From Rhizobium subbaraonis (GTDB lineage Bacteria; Pseudomonadota; Alphaproteobacteria; Rhizobiales; Rhizobiaceae), in NCBI RefSeq assembly GCF_900220975.1, contig NZ_OBQD01000028.1, positions 1-53,880 on the forward strand: DNA of 53,880 nt, given 5' to 3'. A program made the position numbers and the translations under genes. Within the stretch, counting starts at the first letter, position 1; every line of letters starts with the position of its first letter. A model generated the notes under the pieces. The model made no database searches, had not been told where the DNA came from, and saw only the letters and a list, made by a program, of their open reading frames with translations. Positions 9,622-16,889 of this stretch are shown piece by piece.

Positions 9622-10253
9622 GCGGCGCTCCTGAAGAGGCCGGAACCGTTGCGCACGATTGCCGAGCGGTATCCTGGCGGGCAGACCTGTTCGAAGCTGG
9701 CGCGATCAGCCGGCAGACTGCCCGCGACGGCGACGGTGTTCCCGATCGCAACCGGATTGCCGAGGCGGTGCATTGGCCAGCCCGCACGCTTCAGGATCCG
9801 TTCAAAACGAAGATCGGTCGCGGTGACGATCTCGCTGTAACCGTTCGCCATCGACCATTCGATGATGCCGGCGAACATGGTGAGCGTGACGTGATGGAGG
9901 CTACCTCTCCTCCCCGCTTGAAGCGACGTGTCGACGCAGAAGCGTGAGCTCTCGACCATTGCGGCATGGGGGTCGAGCGAACCGCGCTCCAGCAGTTGCG
10001 CGAATGTCTGCTCCAGCATCGTCGGGCCAGATGCAGGCAGCAGGCGCGCGCAGCCGACGACTTTCTGGTCGGTTGAGATCGTCAGAATGTAGGTTGGGTG
10101 GAGATCATCGTACTGATCCCGCTCTCCCTGGTCCGTAATCGTGACATCCCATTCCAGGCGGTCGCCAAACACGGCGGCCCTAAGACGGTGCATCTGGTTC
10201 AGGTAGTTGCGGTTGCTTGCGTAGTGGTTGGCCGAGACGCTCAGAATCTGCAT
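9618..10253 (-). CDS. traI: TraI, LuxI-family acyl-homoserine-lactone synthase
   Basis: Quorum-signal synthase, 211 residues, that makes an acyl-homoserine lactone from S-adenosylmethionine and an acyl-ACP. Conserved LuxI features are visible: the N-terminal RLRAAVFGDRLEWDV segment, the acidic pair in DQYDDLHPTYI, the R-L-L-P motif (VGCARLLPASGP) and the ESSRFCVD motif with its Glu and Arg. In Ti-like plasmids the product is the ligand of TraR, and traI is the first gene of the trb operon, as here. A tra box lies 58 bp upstream of the start. The partner genes traR and traM are not in the window. Confidence 0.95.
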   Translation of the reverse strand: MQILSVSANHYASNRNYLNQMHRLRAAVFGDRLEWDVTITDQGERDQYDDLHPTYILTISTDQKVVGCARLLPASGPTMLEQTFAQLLERGSLDPHAAMVESSRFCVDTSLQAGRRGSLHHVTLTMFAGIIEWSMANGYSEIVTATDLRFERILKRAGWPMHRLGNPVAIGNTVAVAGSLPADRASFEQVCPPGYRSAIVRNGSGLFRSAA

Positions 10254-10311
10254 TGTGATCTCCGCATGAACTGGTCAGGCGAAGGGAAATCATCTCGTGT
10301 TGCGTGTGGCT

Positions 10312-10329
10312 ATGTGCAGATTTGCACCC
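10312..10329 (-). promoter_or_regulatory. tra box 1, probable TraR binding site for the traI-trb promoter
   Basis: The sequence ATGTGCAGATTTGCACCC matches the 18-bp tra-box consensus of Ti plasmids (ATGTGCAGATCTGCACAT) at 15 of 18 positions. It lies 58 bp upstream of traI, on the side that would drive the traI-trb operon. In Agrobacterium, TraR with its lactone binds such sites to activate transfer genes. The match is read directly; binding is inferred. Confidence 0.82.
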
Positions 10330-10400
10330 AGTGATTCTACCGAATCGGCGCTATACGTCTCAAACGCCGGTTGGGAACCGGGTTCTAGGATGTTGATAAG

Positions 10401-10418
10401 AGGTGCAGATCTGCATTT
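10401..10418 (+). promoter_or_regulatory. tra box 2, probable TraR binding site for repABC
   Basis: AGGTGCAGATCTGCATTT contains the perfect palindromic core TGCAGATCTGCA of the tra-box consensus. It lies between the first box and repA, as in Ti plasmids, where TraR bound here raises repABC transcription and copy number while it activates conjugation. The two boxes are 89 bp apart, centre to centre. Confidence 0.82.
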
Positions 10419-10507
10419 CGCGTTCAGTGGTGCCGGCGGACAAAGCCGGGCTAACATGCGGAAGTCTTTGGATGAATCGATATTCTGTCAGCCCCTCCGG
10501 CAGTCCC

Positions 10508-10601
10508 GTTAACTACTTGTTAACTTTAAATCTCTTGCGACGATGCCGGAATCGCAGGATAGTTTCGCAAATGATGGCGTTCGAGCCATTTTTTCGAAAC
10601 T
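10508..10601 (+). promoter_or_regulatory. repA upstream control region with GTTAAC pair and large palindrome
   Basis: Two features stand in front of repA. GTTAAC occurs twice with 5 bp between (10508-10524). A long inverted repeat follows at 10561-10601: AGTTTCG pairs with CGAAACT, and inside it ATGGC pairs with GCCAT around a GTTCGA loop. RepA proteins repress their own promoter by binding a palindromic operator near the start site, so the 10561-10601 palindrome is the best candidate operator or leader hairpin. This is inference; no promoter elements could be fixed with certainty. Confidence 0.5.
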
Positions 10602-10628
10602 GACGACCTCCGGGAAATAGTTCGCAAA

Positions 10629-11819
10629 ATGAGCAATATGCTGCCCAACAGATTTGATATTGAGATTGCCGAGCAAGGGGCGAAGATCTCAAGCGCGTTG
10701 CATATGTTGCGCAGCCAGCAGTACCCGCCTGATGCTCGCAAGGGGCTGCGCAAGTTTCAGCTTGCTGAAGTAGCGGACTTCATGGGTGTCACTCAGACGC
10801 ATCTGAGGCAACTGCACTCTGACGGGAAAGGACCCGAGATTGAGTCCATCGGTGGGCGCCGATACTATACAGCTGACCAGATGCTCGAGCTTCGGGACTA
10901 TCTTGAGGCAAACAAGAAGTCCGACAAGAGATACTATGTGCCAAGGCGTAAAGAAGGAGAGCCGATGCAGGTTGTATCGGTCGTCAACTTCAAGGGCGGA
11001 AGCGGCAAGACCACCACTGCCGCGCATTTGGCGCAATATCTCGCCCTCACCGGCCATCGTGTGCTGGCGATCGATCTTGACCCACAGGCTTCACTCACGT
11101 CGCTTTTCGGGATCCAGCCGGAGCTTGACGATACTGCCTCTCTTTATGAGGCTCTTCGATTTGACGACGAGCGGAAGTCAATCGCTGACGTCATCCAGCC
11201 GACCAACATTCCTGGACTGGATGTCGTGCCCGCCAACCTGGTTCTGCAGGAATACGAATATGACGTGCCACTGGCGATTTCCTCCAAGAAGGGGGAGGAT
11301 GGCCGACTGTTCTATATGCGGATCGCCAGCGCTCTGAAGCAGGTGGATGACAAGTACGATGTAGTCGTCATCGATTGCCCTCCTCAACTGGGCTATTTGA
11401 CGATTACCGCCCTCATGGCTTCGACCGGGATCCTTATCACCATTCATCCTCAGATGCTGGACATCATGTCGATGAGCCAGTTTCTCATGATGCTCGGGGG
11501 CATCATGGGGCCGGTTGCGGAGGCCGGGGCCGAGATGCGTGTTCAGTGGTTCCGGTATCTTATCACCCGCTTTGAGCCCACGGATATTCCGCAGGCACAG
11601 ATGGTCGGGTTCATGCAGTCGATGTTCGCACAGCAAATGCTGAGAAACCACGTTCTTAAGTCCACTGCGATTTCCGACGCGTCCATCAAGAAGCAAACCC
11701 TGTACGAGGTTGAGCGGGGTGAATTTGTCCGGGCAACCTATGACAGGGCCATGGAGAGCTTGAATTCTACCAACGCCGAAATCGTGGAACTCATCCATGG
11801 GGTTTGGGGGAGGAAATGA
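10629..11819 (+). CDS. repA: RepA, ParA-type partition ATPase of a repABC replicon
   Basis: Plasmid partition ATPase and repressor of the repABC operon, 396 residues. The N-terminal 115 residues contain a helix-turn-helix-like region (FQLAEVADFMGVTQTHLRQL). The ParA fold begins at about residue 116 with a deviant Walker A motif, FKGGSGKTTTAAHLAQYL, then the LAIDLDPQASLT and VVIDCPPQLGYLT motifs. Length and domain order are normal for repABC RepA. It is the first gene of the operon; its start is the ATG at 10629, though an in-frame ATG at 10638 is also possible. Confidence 0.95.
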   Translation: MSNMLPNRFDIEIAEQGAKISSALHMLRSQQYPPDARKGLRKFQLAEVADFMGVTQTHLRQLHSDGKGPEIESIGGRRYYTADQMLELRDYLEANKKSDKRYYVPRRKEGEPMQVVSVVNFKGGSGKTTTAAHLAQYLALTGHRVLAIDLDPQASLTSLFGIQPELDDTASLYEALRFDDERKSIADVIQPTNIPGLDVVPANLVLQEYEYDVPLAISSKKGEDGRLFYMRIASALKQVDDKYDVVVIDCPPQLGYLTITALMASTGILITIHPQMLDIMSMSQFLMMLGGIMGPVAEAGAEMRVQWFRYLITRFEPTDIPQAQMVGFMQSMFAQQMLRNHVLKSTAISDASIKKQTLYEVERGEFVRATYDRAMESLNSTNAEIVELIHGVWGRK

Positions 11820-11823
11820 GCAG

Positions 11824-11849
11824 CTTGTCAGCCGTTTTTTTCGCCAATT
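11824..11849 (+). repeat. Direct repeat copy 1, just after repA
   Basis: CTTGTCAGCCG followed by seven T, then CGCCAATT. It begins 5 bp after the repA stop. The second copy lies downstream of repC at 14360-14385 with eight T and one C fewer before AATT. The repeat is not a palindrome. Its role is unknown; candidates are a partition or regulatory site, or a trace of duplication. Confidence 0.7.
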
Positions 11850-11903
11850 GTTCTAACTTTGCCAGTCCCTTACCGGCGTTGACGCAAGATTTGGAGTGCG
11901 CCT

Positions 11904-12899
11904 ATGTCCCGTAAAAATCCGTTCGCCAGTCTGGATATGGACGCAATCTCGGCGAGCCAGACGCCGACAAAGCCTGGTTATGGCATGACAGGCGCCGCCA
12001 AGACGGTTGTTCGCTCCATTGAAGATATGGCCGAGAACACCAAGAAGCTCATGGAAGGTGAGGTGATCGTGGATCTCGATCCGCGATTGATTGACGTGTC
12101 CTTCGTGGCCGACCGCCTTTCAGACGACGGGGAAGAATTTCAGGAACTGCTTCAGGCAATCAAGGAATCGGGACAGACGACGCCTATCCTTGTCCGCCCG
12201 AGTTCCATGGATGCCAAGCGATACATGGTCGTGTTCGGTCACCGTCGCCTCAGGGTGGCTCGCGAACTCGGAGTTCCGGTCAAGGCGATCGTAAAGAAGC
12301 TCGACGATATCACCTCCGCGATCGTGCAGGGACAGGAAAACGCAGCCCGTTCAAACCTGTCTTTCATTGAACGCGCCTACTTCGCTCAGAACCTGATAGC
12401 GTCTGGGATGAACAAGGAAACGGTTCGTTCGTCGCTCGCCATCGATGAGGCGATGCTGTCGAAGATGCTTGCTGTCGTCGAGGCCGTGCCAGCGTCAGTC
12501 ATTCAGGTCTTGGGTGCATCGAAGAAAATTGGGCGCGACCGGTGGCTCAGCCTCCGGCAGTTGCTACTCGCCCCTGCCCTCTCGAAGGTCGCTGTTGAGC
12601 ACGCAGCTTCGGCCGACTTTCAAAAGCTTCCTGAAGCCGAGCGGTTTGATGAACTTCATGACTACGTGAAGCGATACAAGGCCAAATCGGCTGCGAAAAA
12701 GCCCAAAGCCGATACCGCAGCAAAAGACTGGATCTCGTCTGATCGCTCGCTGAATTTCGCGATGACCGCCAAAGCGAAGAAGGTTGCCATCGAGCTCACG
12801 AATGTAGAAGCCAAGCCTTTCAGCGAATGGCTGTCTTCTCGCATGGATCGCTTGTACGAGGAGTACAAGGGGTCGCAAAACGAAACCAACGGAGACTAA
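11904..12899 (+). CDS. repB: RepB, ParB-type partition protein
   Basis: Centromere-binding protein of the repABC partition system, 331 residues. The ParB/Srx core appears at about residues 60-155: IDVSFVADRLSDD, then TTPILVRP, then YMVVFGHRRLRVARELG, then GQENAARSNLSFIERA. A helix-turn-helix segment follows at 165-200 (NKETVRSSLAIDEAMLSKML). The C-terminus is Lys/Ala-rich. It works with RepA on parS sites. I did not find a clear 16-bp parS palindrome in the gaps around the operon. Confidence 0.95.
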   Translation: MSRKNPFASLDMDAISASQTPTKPGYGMTGAAKTVVRSIEDMAENTKKLMEGEVIVDLDPRLIDVSFVADRLSDDGEEFQELLQAIKESGQTTPILVRPSSMDAKRYMVVFGHRRLRVARELGVPVKAIVKKLDDITSAIVQGQENAARSNLSFIERAYFAQNLIASGMNKETVRSSLAIDEAMLSKMLAVVEAVPASVIQVLGASKKIGRDRWLSLRQLLLAPALSKVAVEHAASADFQKLPEAERFDELHDYVKRYKAKSAAKKPKADTAAKDWISSDRSLNFAMTAKAKKVAIELTNVEAKPFSEWLSSRMDRLYEEYKGSQNETNGD

Positions 12900-12907
12900 A
12901 CCGCAAA

Positions 12908-12961
12908 AGAAAAAGGCCCCCAAACGGCGAACCGTGGAAGCCTCTCTCGTCATCTCTAGCA
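12908..12961 (-). ncRNA. repE: repE-type antisense RNA (ctRNA) between repB and repC
   Basis: RepABC plasmids encode a small counter-transcribed RNA in the repB-repC gap that blocks repC expression. On the minus strand a strong intrinsic terminator is visible: a GC-rich hairpin (12915-12943, ACGG and CCGT closing a TTCG loop) followed by five T (12910-12914). Upstream, TTGACT (12991-12996) and GATTCT (12968-12973) are spaced 17 bp as -35 and -10. The transcript would be about 50-55 nt. Ends are inferred from these elements. Confidence 0.82.
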
Positions 12962-13055
12962 GGATCGAGAATCGCATTTCCCGGAATCACAGTCAAGAGT
13001 CTTGGCGCCATTTTGGTGAGCGGATTTTCTTTGCCTGAAGAAAGGTGAGAGAAAA

Positions 13056-14300
13056 ATGCAAACGGGAGATGTGACGACGCCCTTTGGGCGGCGGTCGATG
13101 TCGCTTGCCCTGGTCAAAAGACAGATGGCGATCAAGGATCCGGATCACAACACGCGCATTGAAAAGTGGAAAGTGTTTCGCGATGTCTGCGAGGCGCGAG
13201 AACGCCTTGGAATTCAGGATCGGGCGTTGGCCGTTCTCGATGCCCTCCTGACGTTTTACCCGCACGGGGAGCTCGATTCGAGCAGCGGGCTCGTCGTTTT
13301 CCCATCCAATGCGCAGCTATCGGTTCGCGCTCATGGGATCACGGAAAGCACACTCAGACGCCAACTTGCGGCCCTCGTTGAGGCGGGGCTCATCTTGCGT
13401 CGCGACAGCCCTAACGGGAAGCGGTACGCCCATCGCAGTCGTGACGGTGAGGTCGAGCAGGCCTACGGCTTCGATCTGACCCCTCTTCTGGCTCGCGCCC
13501 ATGAACTTGCGCAAATCGCACAGGATGTCGTTGCGGAGCGAACACGGTTCCGTCGGACAAAAGAAGCTCTTACGATCTGCCGGCGAGACGTGCGCAAGCT
13601 CATCTCAGCAGCGGTGGAGGAGGGCGCGCCCGGCAACTGGGGGCAGGTAGAAGCGGTCTATGTCGGCATTCTTGCCCGCCTTCCACGCTATCCGGAGAGG
13701 GCCCAGATAGACCTCGCACTCGATGAAATGCAGCTGCTTCGGGCAGAGATCCTGAACATCCTGGAAATGCAGCTAGAATCTGAAAATATGCACGGCAATG
13801 CCGGCCAGGATGACCGGCACATACAGAATTCAAATACCGAATCTATCTATGAACTTGAACCTAGCTCTGGAAAAGAGCAGGGCGGAAACCCGGAGGATGA
13901 ACGTCAGGCCAAGAGCGAGGCGAACGGGGGAGCGAAGGCCAAGCCAGAGCCAATAAAGGCCTTCCCACTCGGGATGGTACTTCGGGCCTGCCCGCAGATT
14001 GCCGACTATGGTCCCGGCGGACGTATAGAAAACTGGCGCGAGCTCATGAAGGCCGCCGTCGTGGTGCGCTCCATGCTCGGCGTCAGTCCGTCAGCCTACG
14101 AGGAGGCGTGCAGCGCGATGGGGCCGGAAAATGCGGCGGTGGCTATGGCCTGCATTCTTGAACGGTCGAACTTTATTACATCTGCCGGTGGCTATCTTCG
14201 GGATCTCACCAGGCGCTCGGAACGTGGGGAGTTTTCACTCGGGCCGATGCTTATGGCTCTCATGAAAGTGAATGACCCGGGAAATCGAAGGACTGCTTGA
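13056..14300 (+). CDS. repC: RepC, replication initiator of the repABC plasmid
   Basis: The initiator protein, 414 residues, typical for RepC. The N-terminal part (MQTGDVTTPFGRRSMSLALVKRQ) is well conserved in the family, and the winged-helix region follows (LSVRAHGITESTLRRQLAALVEAGLILRRDSPNGKRYAHRS). A Lys/Glu-rich linker spans about residues 245-310, and the C-terminal domain contains ALRACP-like and MACILERS-like stretches. In repABC plasmids the origin of replication lies inside repC. Expression should be held down by the antisense RNA encoded just upstream. Confidence 0.95.
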   Translation: MQTGDVTTPFGRRSMSLALVKRQMAIKDPDHNTRIEKWKVFRDVCEARERLGIQDRALAVLDALLTFYPHGELDSSSGLVVFPSNAQLSVRAHGITESTLRRQLAALVEAGLILRRDSPNGKRYAHRSRDGEVEQAYGFDLTPLLARAHELAQIAQDVVAERTRFRRTKEALTICRRDVRKLISAAVEEGAPGNWGQVEAVYVGILARLPRYPERAQIDLALDEMQLLRAEILNILEMQLESENMHGNAGQDDRHIQNSNTESIYELEPSSGKEQGGNPEDERQAKSEANGGAKAKPEPIKAFPLGMVLRACPQIADYGPGGRIENWRELMKAAVVVRSMLGVSPSAYEEACSAMGPENAAVAMACILERSNFITSAGGYLRDLTRRSERGEFSLGPMLMALMKVNDPGNRRTA

Positions 14301-14563
14301 CGTCAGTGAGGCGAGACGGGCGAAGGAAATCGGCGCACGGGCTCTCTCGGGGCATGCGACTTGTCAGCCGTTTTTTTTCGCAATTTCCTGTTGCAATACA
14401 GGGTTTTACGGGTTTTGAAGGCTAAATTCCGACAGCGGATGGTAAGCCTCTTAGGCTTTGTTGTTTTCTTCCGATTTGCGCCAAAAGTGGACATCGCAAC
14501 GGACCGTGTAGACGTGAGAGGCCTCATTCAAAGCGCCATTCGACATCGAACTCCAGAGTAAGT
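14301..14563. other. Gap after repC with second copy of the direct repeat
   Basis: No convincing gene. The stretch holds the second copy of the post-repA repeat (14360-14385) and AT-rich sequence. An open frame on the minus strand (14303-14527) has a Lys/Arg-rich low-quality translation and no ribosome-binding site, so I leave it out. Confidence 0.6.
14360..14385 (+). repeat. Direct repeat copy 2, after repC
   Basis: CTTGTCAGCCG followed by eight T, CGCAATT. Nearly the same as 11824-11849, differing by one T and one C. It lies 60 bp after the repC stop, so the two copies bracket repB and repC. Confidence 0.7.
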
Positions 14564-14773
14564 CTAGATTTGTCCTGAAAAGTCTGGCGTGCCAGCCGCT
14601 GCACGTCGAGTGTCTTCGGCCAACAAATGGCTTCTTATTTCAGACAGTGCGCCGTTCACGGCCTGCATAGATTGCAGGAGCTGCTCCAAATCCGAAAGCG
14701 ATGACGGAGCTGCTTCAGGTTGGTTCTCTTCACCGCGCGCGGCAGATGGCCTGAAATGCAAAATTACCCCCAT
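14564..14773 (-). CDS. Small hypothetical protein next to the ISL3 element
   Basis: A 69-residue hypothetical protein. The ATG at 14773 is preceded by GGAGGAGAAA, an excellent ribosome-binding site, which is why I choose it over an upstream in-frame start at 14875. The sequence begins MGVILHFRPSAARG, has an acidic middle and a predicted helix (LSDLEQLLQSMQAVNGALSEI). I do not recognise a family. It may be a plasmid-specific small protein; its 5' side is now next to the ISL3 end at 14883. Confidence 0.5.
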   Translation of the reverse strand: MGVILHFRPSAARGEENQPEAAPSSLSDLEQLLQSMQAVNGALSEIRSHLLAEDTRRAAAGTPDFSGQI

Positions 14774-14882
14774 TTTCTCCTCCTCCATCGTGACCATTTC
14801 TTTTGGGCAGACAGGACAAAGTGCTACGGGAGCACTCTGTCTTTTCACTCGGCGCCTTACACTGTGTTTCGGCATGGAATAA

Positions 14883-16539
14883 GGGCTCTGACGCAGTTTT
14901 GGTGGTCAGAGGTCTATCCGGCGCCAATGACGCGGGCCTGAAGGAGGTCGATTTTCCCTCGGCCGTACATCTGGCGTTTTACAAGCTTGAGCTTGGTAAT
15001 CTGCCCCTCTGTCTGTCCATTCGACCAAGGCGAACTGATCGCGGCACTCACGGCTGCCCGGTCTTTGGCGACACCGTTGGCGAAGGCCGCGACCAAGCTT
15101 GATCGGGCCCGTTCCAGCCATGATTCGAGATCGGCGAGAGATTTCTTGCGGATCATGGCTTGGAAGGCGGCGACGACTTCCCGCGCCTCGACGAGTTGCG
15201 GCACGCCGCCTTCAATCGCGGCAACCGTAACGGTCTGAGACTTGGAGAGATCGTCGCGACCGATGGTCATGAGGCGTGCGACAGTCCGTGCCGACGGCGT
15301 ACGGCTCAAAGCCTCGCAATCCATCTTTTCCGCCTTTCTCCGACGCGTCGCCCACTCGGTGACAACACGAAGGCAGCCCCGGAATCCCTGACGCGTCAGC
15401 TCTCGCCACAACTGTGTGCCATTGCGGTGACCGGCGCTCCACTGCGCGTCGAGCCATGGCAGATAAACTTCAAGGGAGCTCTCCCGCACGCGGAACACGT
15501 CGGATCGCTGACCACGTAGTACCCGCCTGACAAGGCCGCGACTGTGCCCTGTGCAACGAACGATTTCTTTGATTGCAACACCGGACTTGGCCAAGTCCAA
15601 AATGACGGCGTTCGTGTCTTCTCGATGCAGATATCCCTGATATTGGATCCGCTCAGCGGCCGTCAGCAGCTCCGGGTTGATCGTTACCGAGCCGATCGCT
15701 GTTCTGATCTGACGCATCGATTTGCGGACGGCGTCGAGGAATGCCCGACTGGCGTTCTCCATCAAATGCCATCGATCGGCCACTTGGGTTGCGTCCGGCA
15801 ATGCCTTGGCTGCAGCAAGGGCGTAGGCGCCACCGCGATCGCGGGCGACAATACTGATCTGTTGCTGATCCGAAAGCCAGGCCTGAGCGGTTGCCGGCTC
15901 TCGGTCCGGCAGAAGTGCGATGGTTTTGCGCCGTTCGAGATCGCAGATGATCGTCCCGTAACGCTGGTTGCGCCGCCATGCCCAGTCATCGATGCCGATC
16001 ACCGTCGGCGGAACGATACGCGGGGTGCCGCGCCGTCGGACAACACGCAGCAAGGTGTCGTTGCTGACCGGCACCATCAGTCTGCGGGCGATAGTCGCCG
16101 CCGGTCGCCCACCCAAAGCAAGCCCGAGATGATGGACGATATGATCAAGCCGCGCAGTACGCCGGGCCCACGGCGCCAGGACATCTGCCTCGAAGCGCTC
16201 GGCAAAGATCCTTCGGCAACACAGCACTGCGTCACAGTAGAACCGGCGTGCGGCAATTACCAATCGCACAGACTTTCCCGCTATGGGAAGATCCGTTAGA
16301 CGTCGATGATAACGACTGTGTATCCGCTCAGATCTTGTTCCACAGCCTGGACAAGGACTGGACATATCCGCCGATCGGACAGCGAGTATTATCGAGTCGT
16401 CAGCAGAAGCTGTCTCGTCGATGACAAAGCCTCGGGGCACGAGTGCGGAGGGGCGAAGCGAATGAACCATGGCGCTGATTCCTTTTGCAAAACCAACGCC
16501 AGCCGACGCCCAGAATTCATCAAAAGTGAGTCAGAGCCC
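14883..16539 (-). mobile_element. ISL3-family insertion sequence
   Basis: A 1.66-kb element with one full transposase gene and imperfect terminal inverted repeats. The left end reads GGGCTCTGACGCAGTTTTGG and the right end, on the reverse strand, reads GGGCTCTGACTCACTTTTGA. GGCTCT-type ends are usual in ISL3. The 8-bp flanks (TGGAATAA left, CGTTTCGA right) do not match, so no target duplication is visible, which suggests a rearrangement after insertion or age. Confidence 0.85.
14914..16470 (-). CDS. tnpA: ISL3-family transposase, full length
   Basis: DDE-type transposase, 518 residues. It starts with a zinc-finger-like Cys pattern (CPGCGTRSERIHSRYHR, residues 39-55), then a helix-turn-helix region, then the DDE core: VIGIDDWAWRRNQRYGTII, VARDRGGAYALAAAKALPDA with WHLMEN, and the C-terminal SPWSNGQTEGQITKLKLVKR. 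It is longer than the shortest ISL3 transposases because of an insert of about 100 residues in the core, which is common in the rhizobial subgroup. No frameshift, so the element may be active. Confidence 0.92.
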   Translation of the reverse strand: MVHSLRPSALVPRGFVIDETASADDSIILAVRSADMSSPCPGCGTRSERIHSRYHRRLTDLPIAGKSVRLVIAARRFYCDAVLCCRRIFAERFEADVLAPWARRTARLDHIVHHLGLALGGRPAATIARRLMVPVSNDTLLRVVRRRGTPRIVPPTVIGIDDWAWRRNQRYGTIICDLERRKTIALLPDREPATAQAWLSDQQQISIVARDRGGAYALAAAKALPDATQVADRWHLMENASRAFLDAVRKSMRQIRTAIGSVTINPELLTAAERIQYQGYLHREDTNAVILDLAKSGVAIKEIVRCTGHSRGLVRRVLRGQRSDVFRVRESSLEVYLPWLDAQWSAGHRNGTQLWRELTRQGFRGCLRVVTEWATRRRKAEKMDCEALSRTPSARTVARLMTIGRDDLSKSQTVTVAAIEGGVPQLVEAREVVAAFQAMIRKKSLADLESWLERARSSLVAAFANGVAKDRAAVSAAISSPWSNGQTEGQITKLKLVKRQMYGRGKIDLLQARVIGAG

Positions 16540-16889
16540 CGTTTCGATGCCGATTGACAGCTTTTGACTCGAAGCCGCCATTCCAAACGCGCAGAACGAA
16601 TGACCTCAATGGGGTCGAAACACGAACTTCATCAAAGTAGCTACGTCCGGTTTTGGCGCAGAGCGGACACCATTTCCGCTATCGGCCCTAACCGGCCATT
16701 CCAGAACTGACTACACATGTCTGAGAGGGGGTGGTCAGCCGTCTGTCCGCTGCTGGGCAACCACCGTATAGTGCGGACATTAGCACGCTTGCCGCGGCAA
16801 TTGAAAATCTATCCGGCGAATGACGTTCGGCCACTCCTTCAGAATGGAAGCCTACTGGTGGCTCATGTGCCGGTTTGAAGACAAGGTTG
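16540..16889. other. Gap between ISL3 and the GAF kinase gene
   Basis: No gene is supported. The stretch includes one copy (about 16629-16672) of a sequence that recurs downstream of the kinase at about 18271-18316, sharing CTTCATCAA and a 19-nt block around GGTTTTGGCGC. It may carry the kinase promoter, but no clear -35/-10 or EcfG-type element was found. Confidence 0.5.

Noticed and set aside
10508-10524. GTTAAC-N5-GTTAAC as a parS partition site
   Set aside because: The known repABC parS form is a 16-bp palindrome GTT-N4-GC-N4-AAC. This pair has an odd centre and no GC core, so I list it only as part of the repA upstream region.
14303-14527. Minus-strand open frame after repC
   Set aside because: A Lys/Arg-rich low-complexity translation across the direct repeat; no support as a gene.
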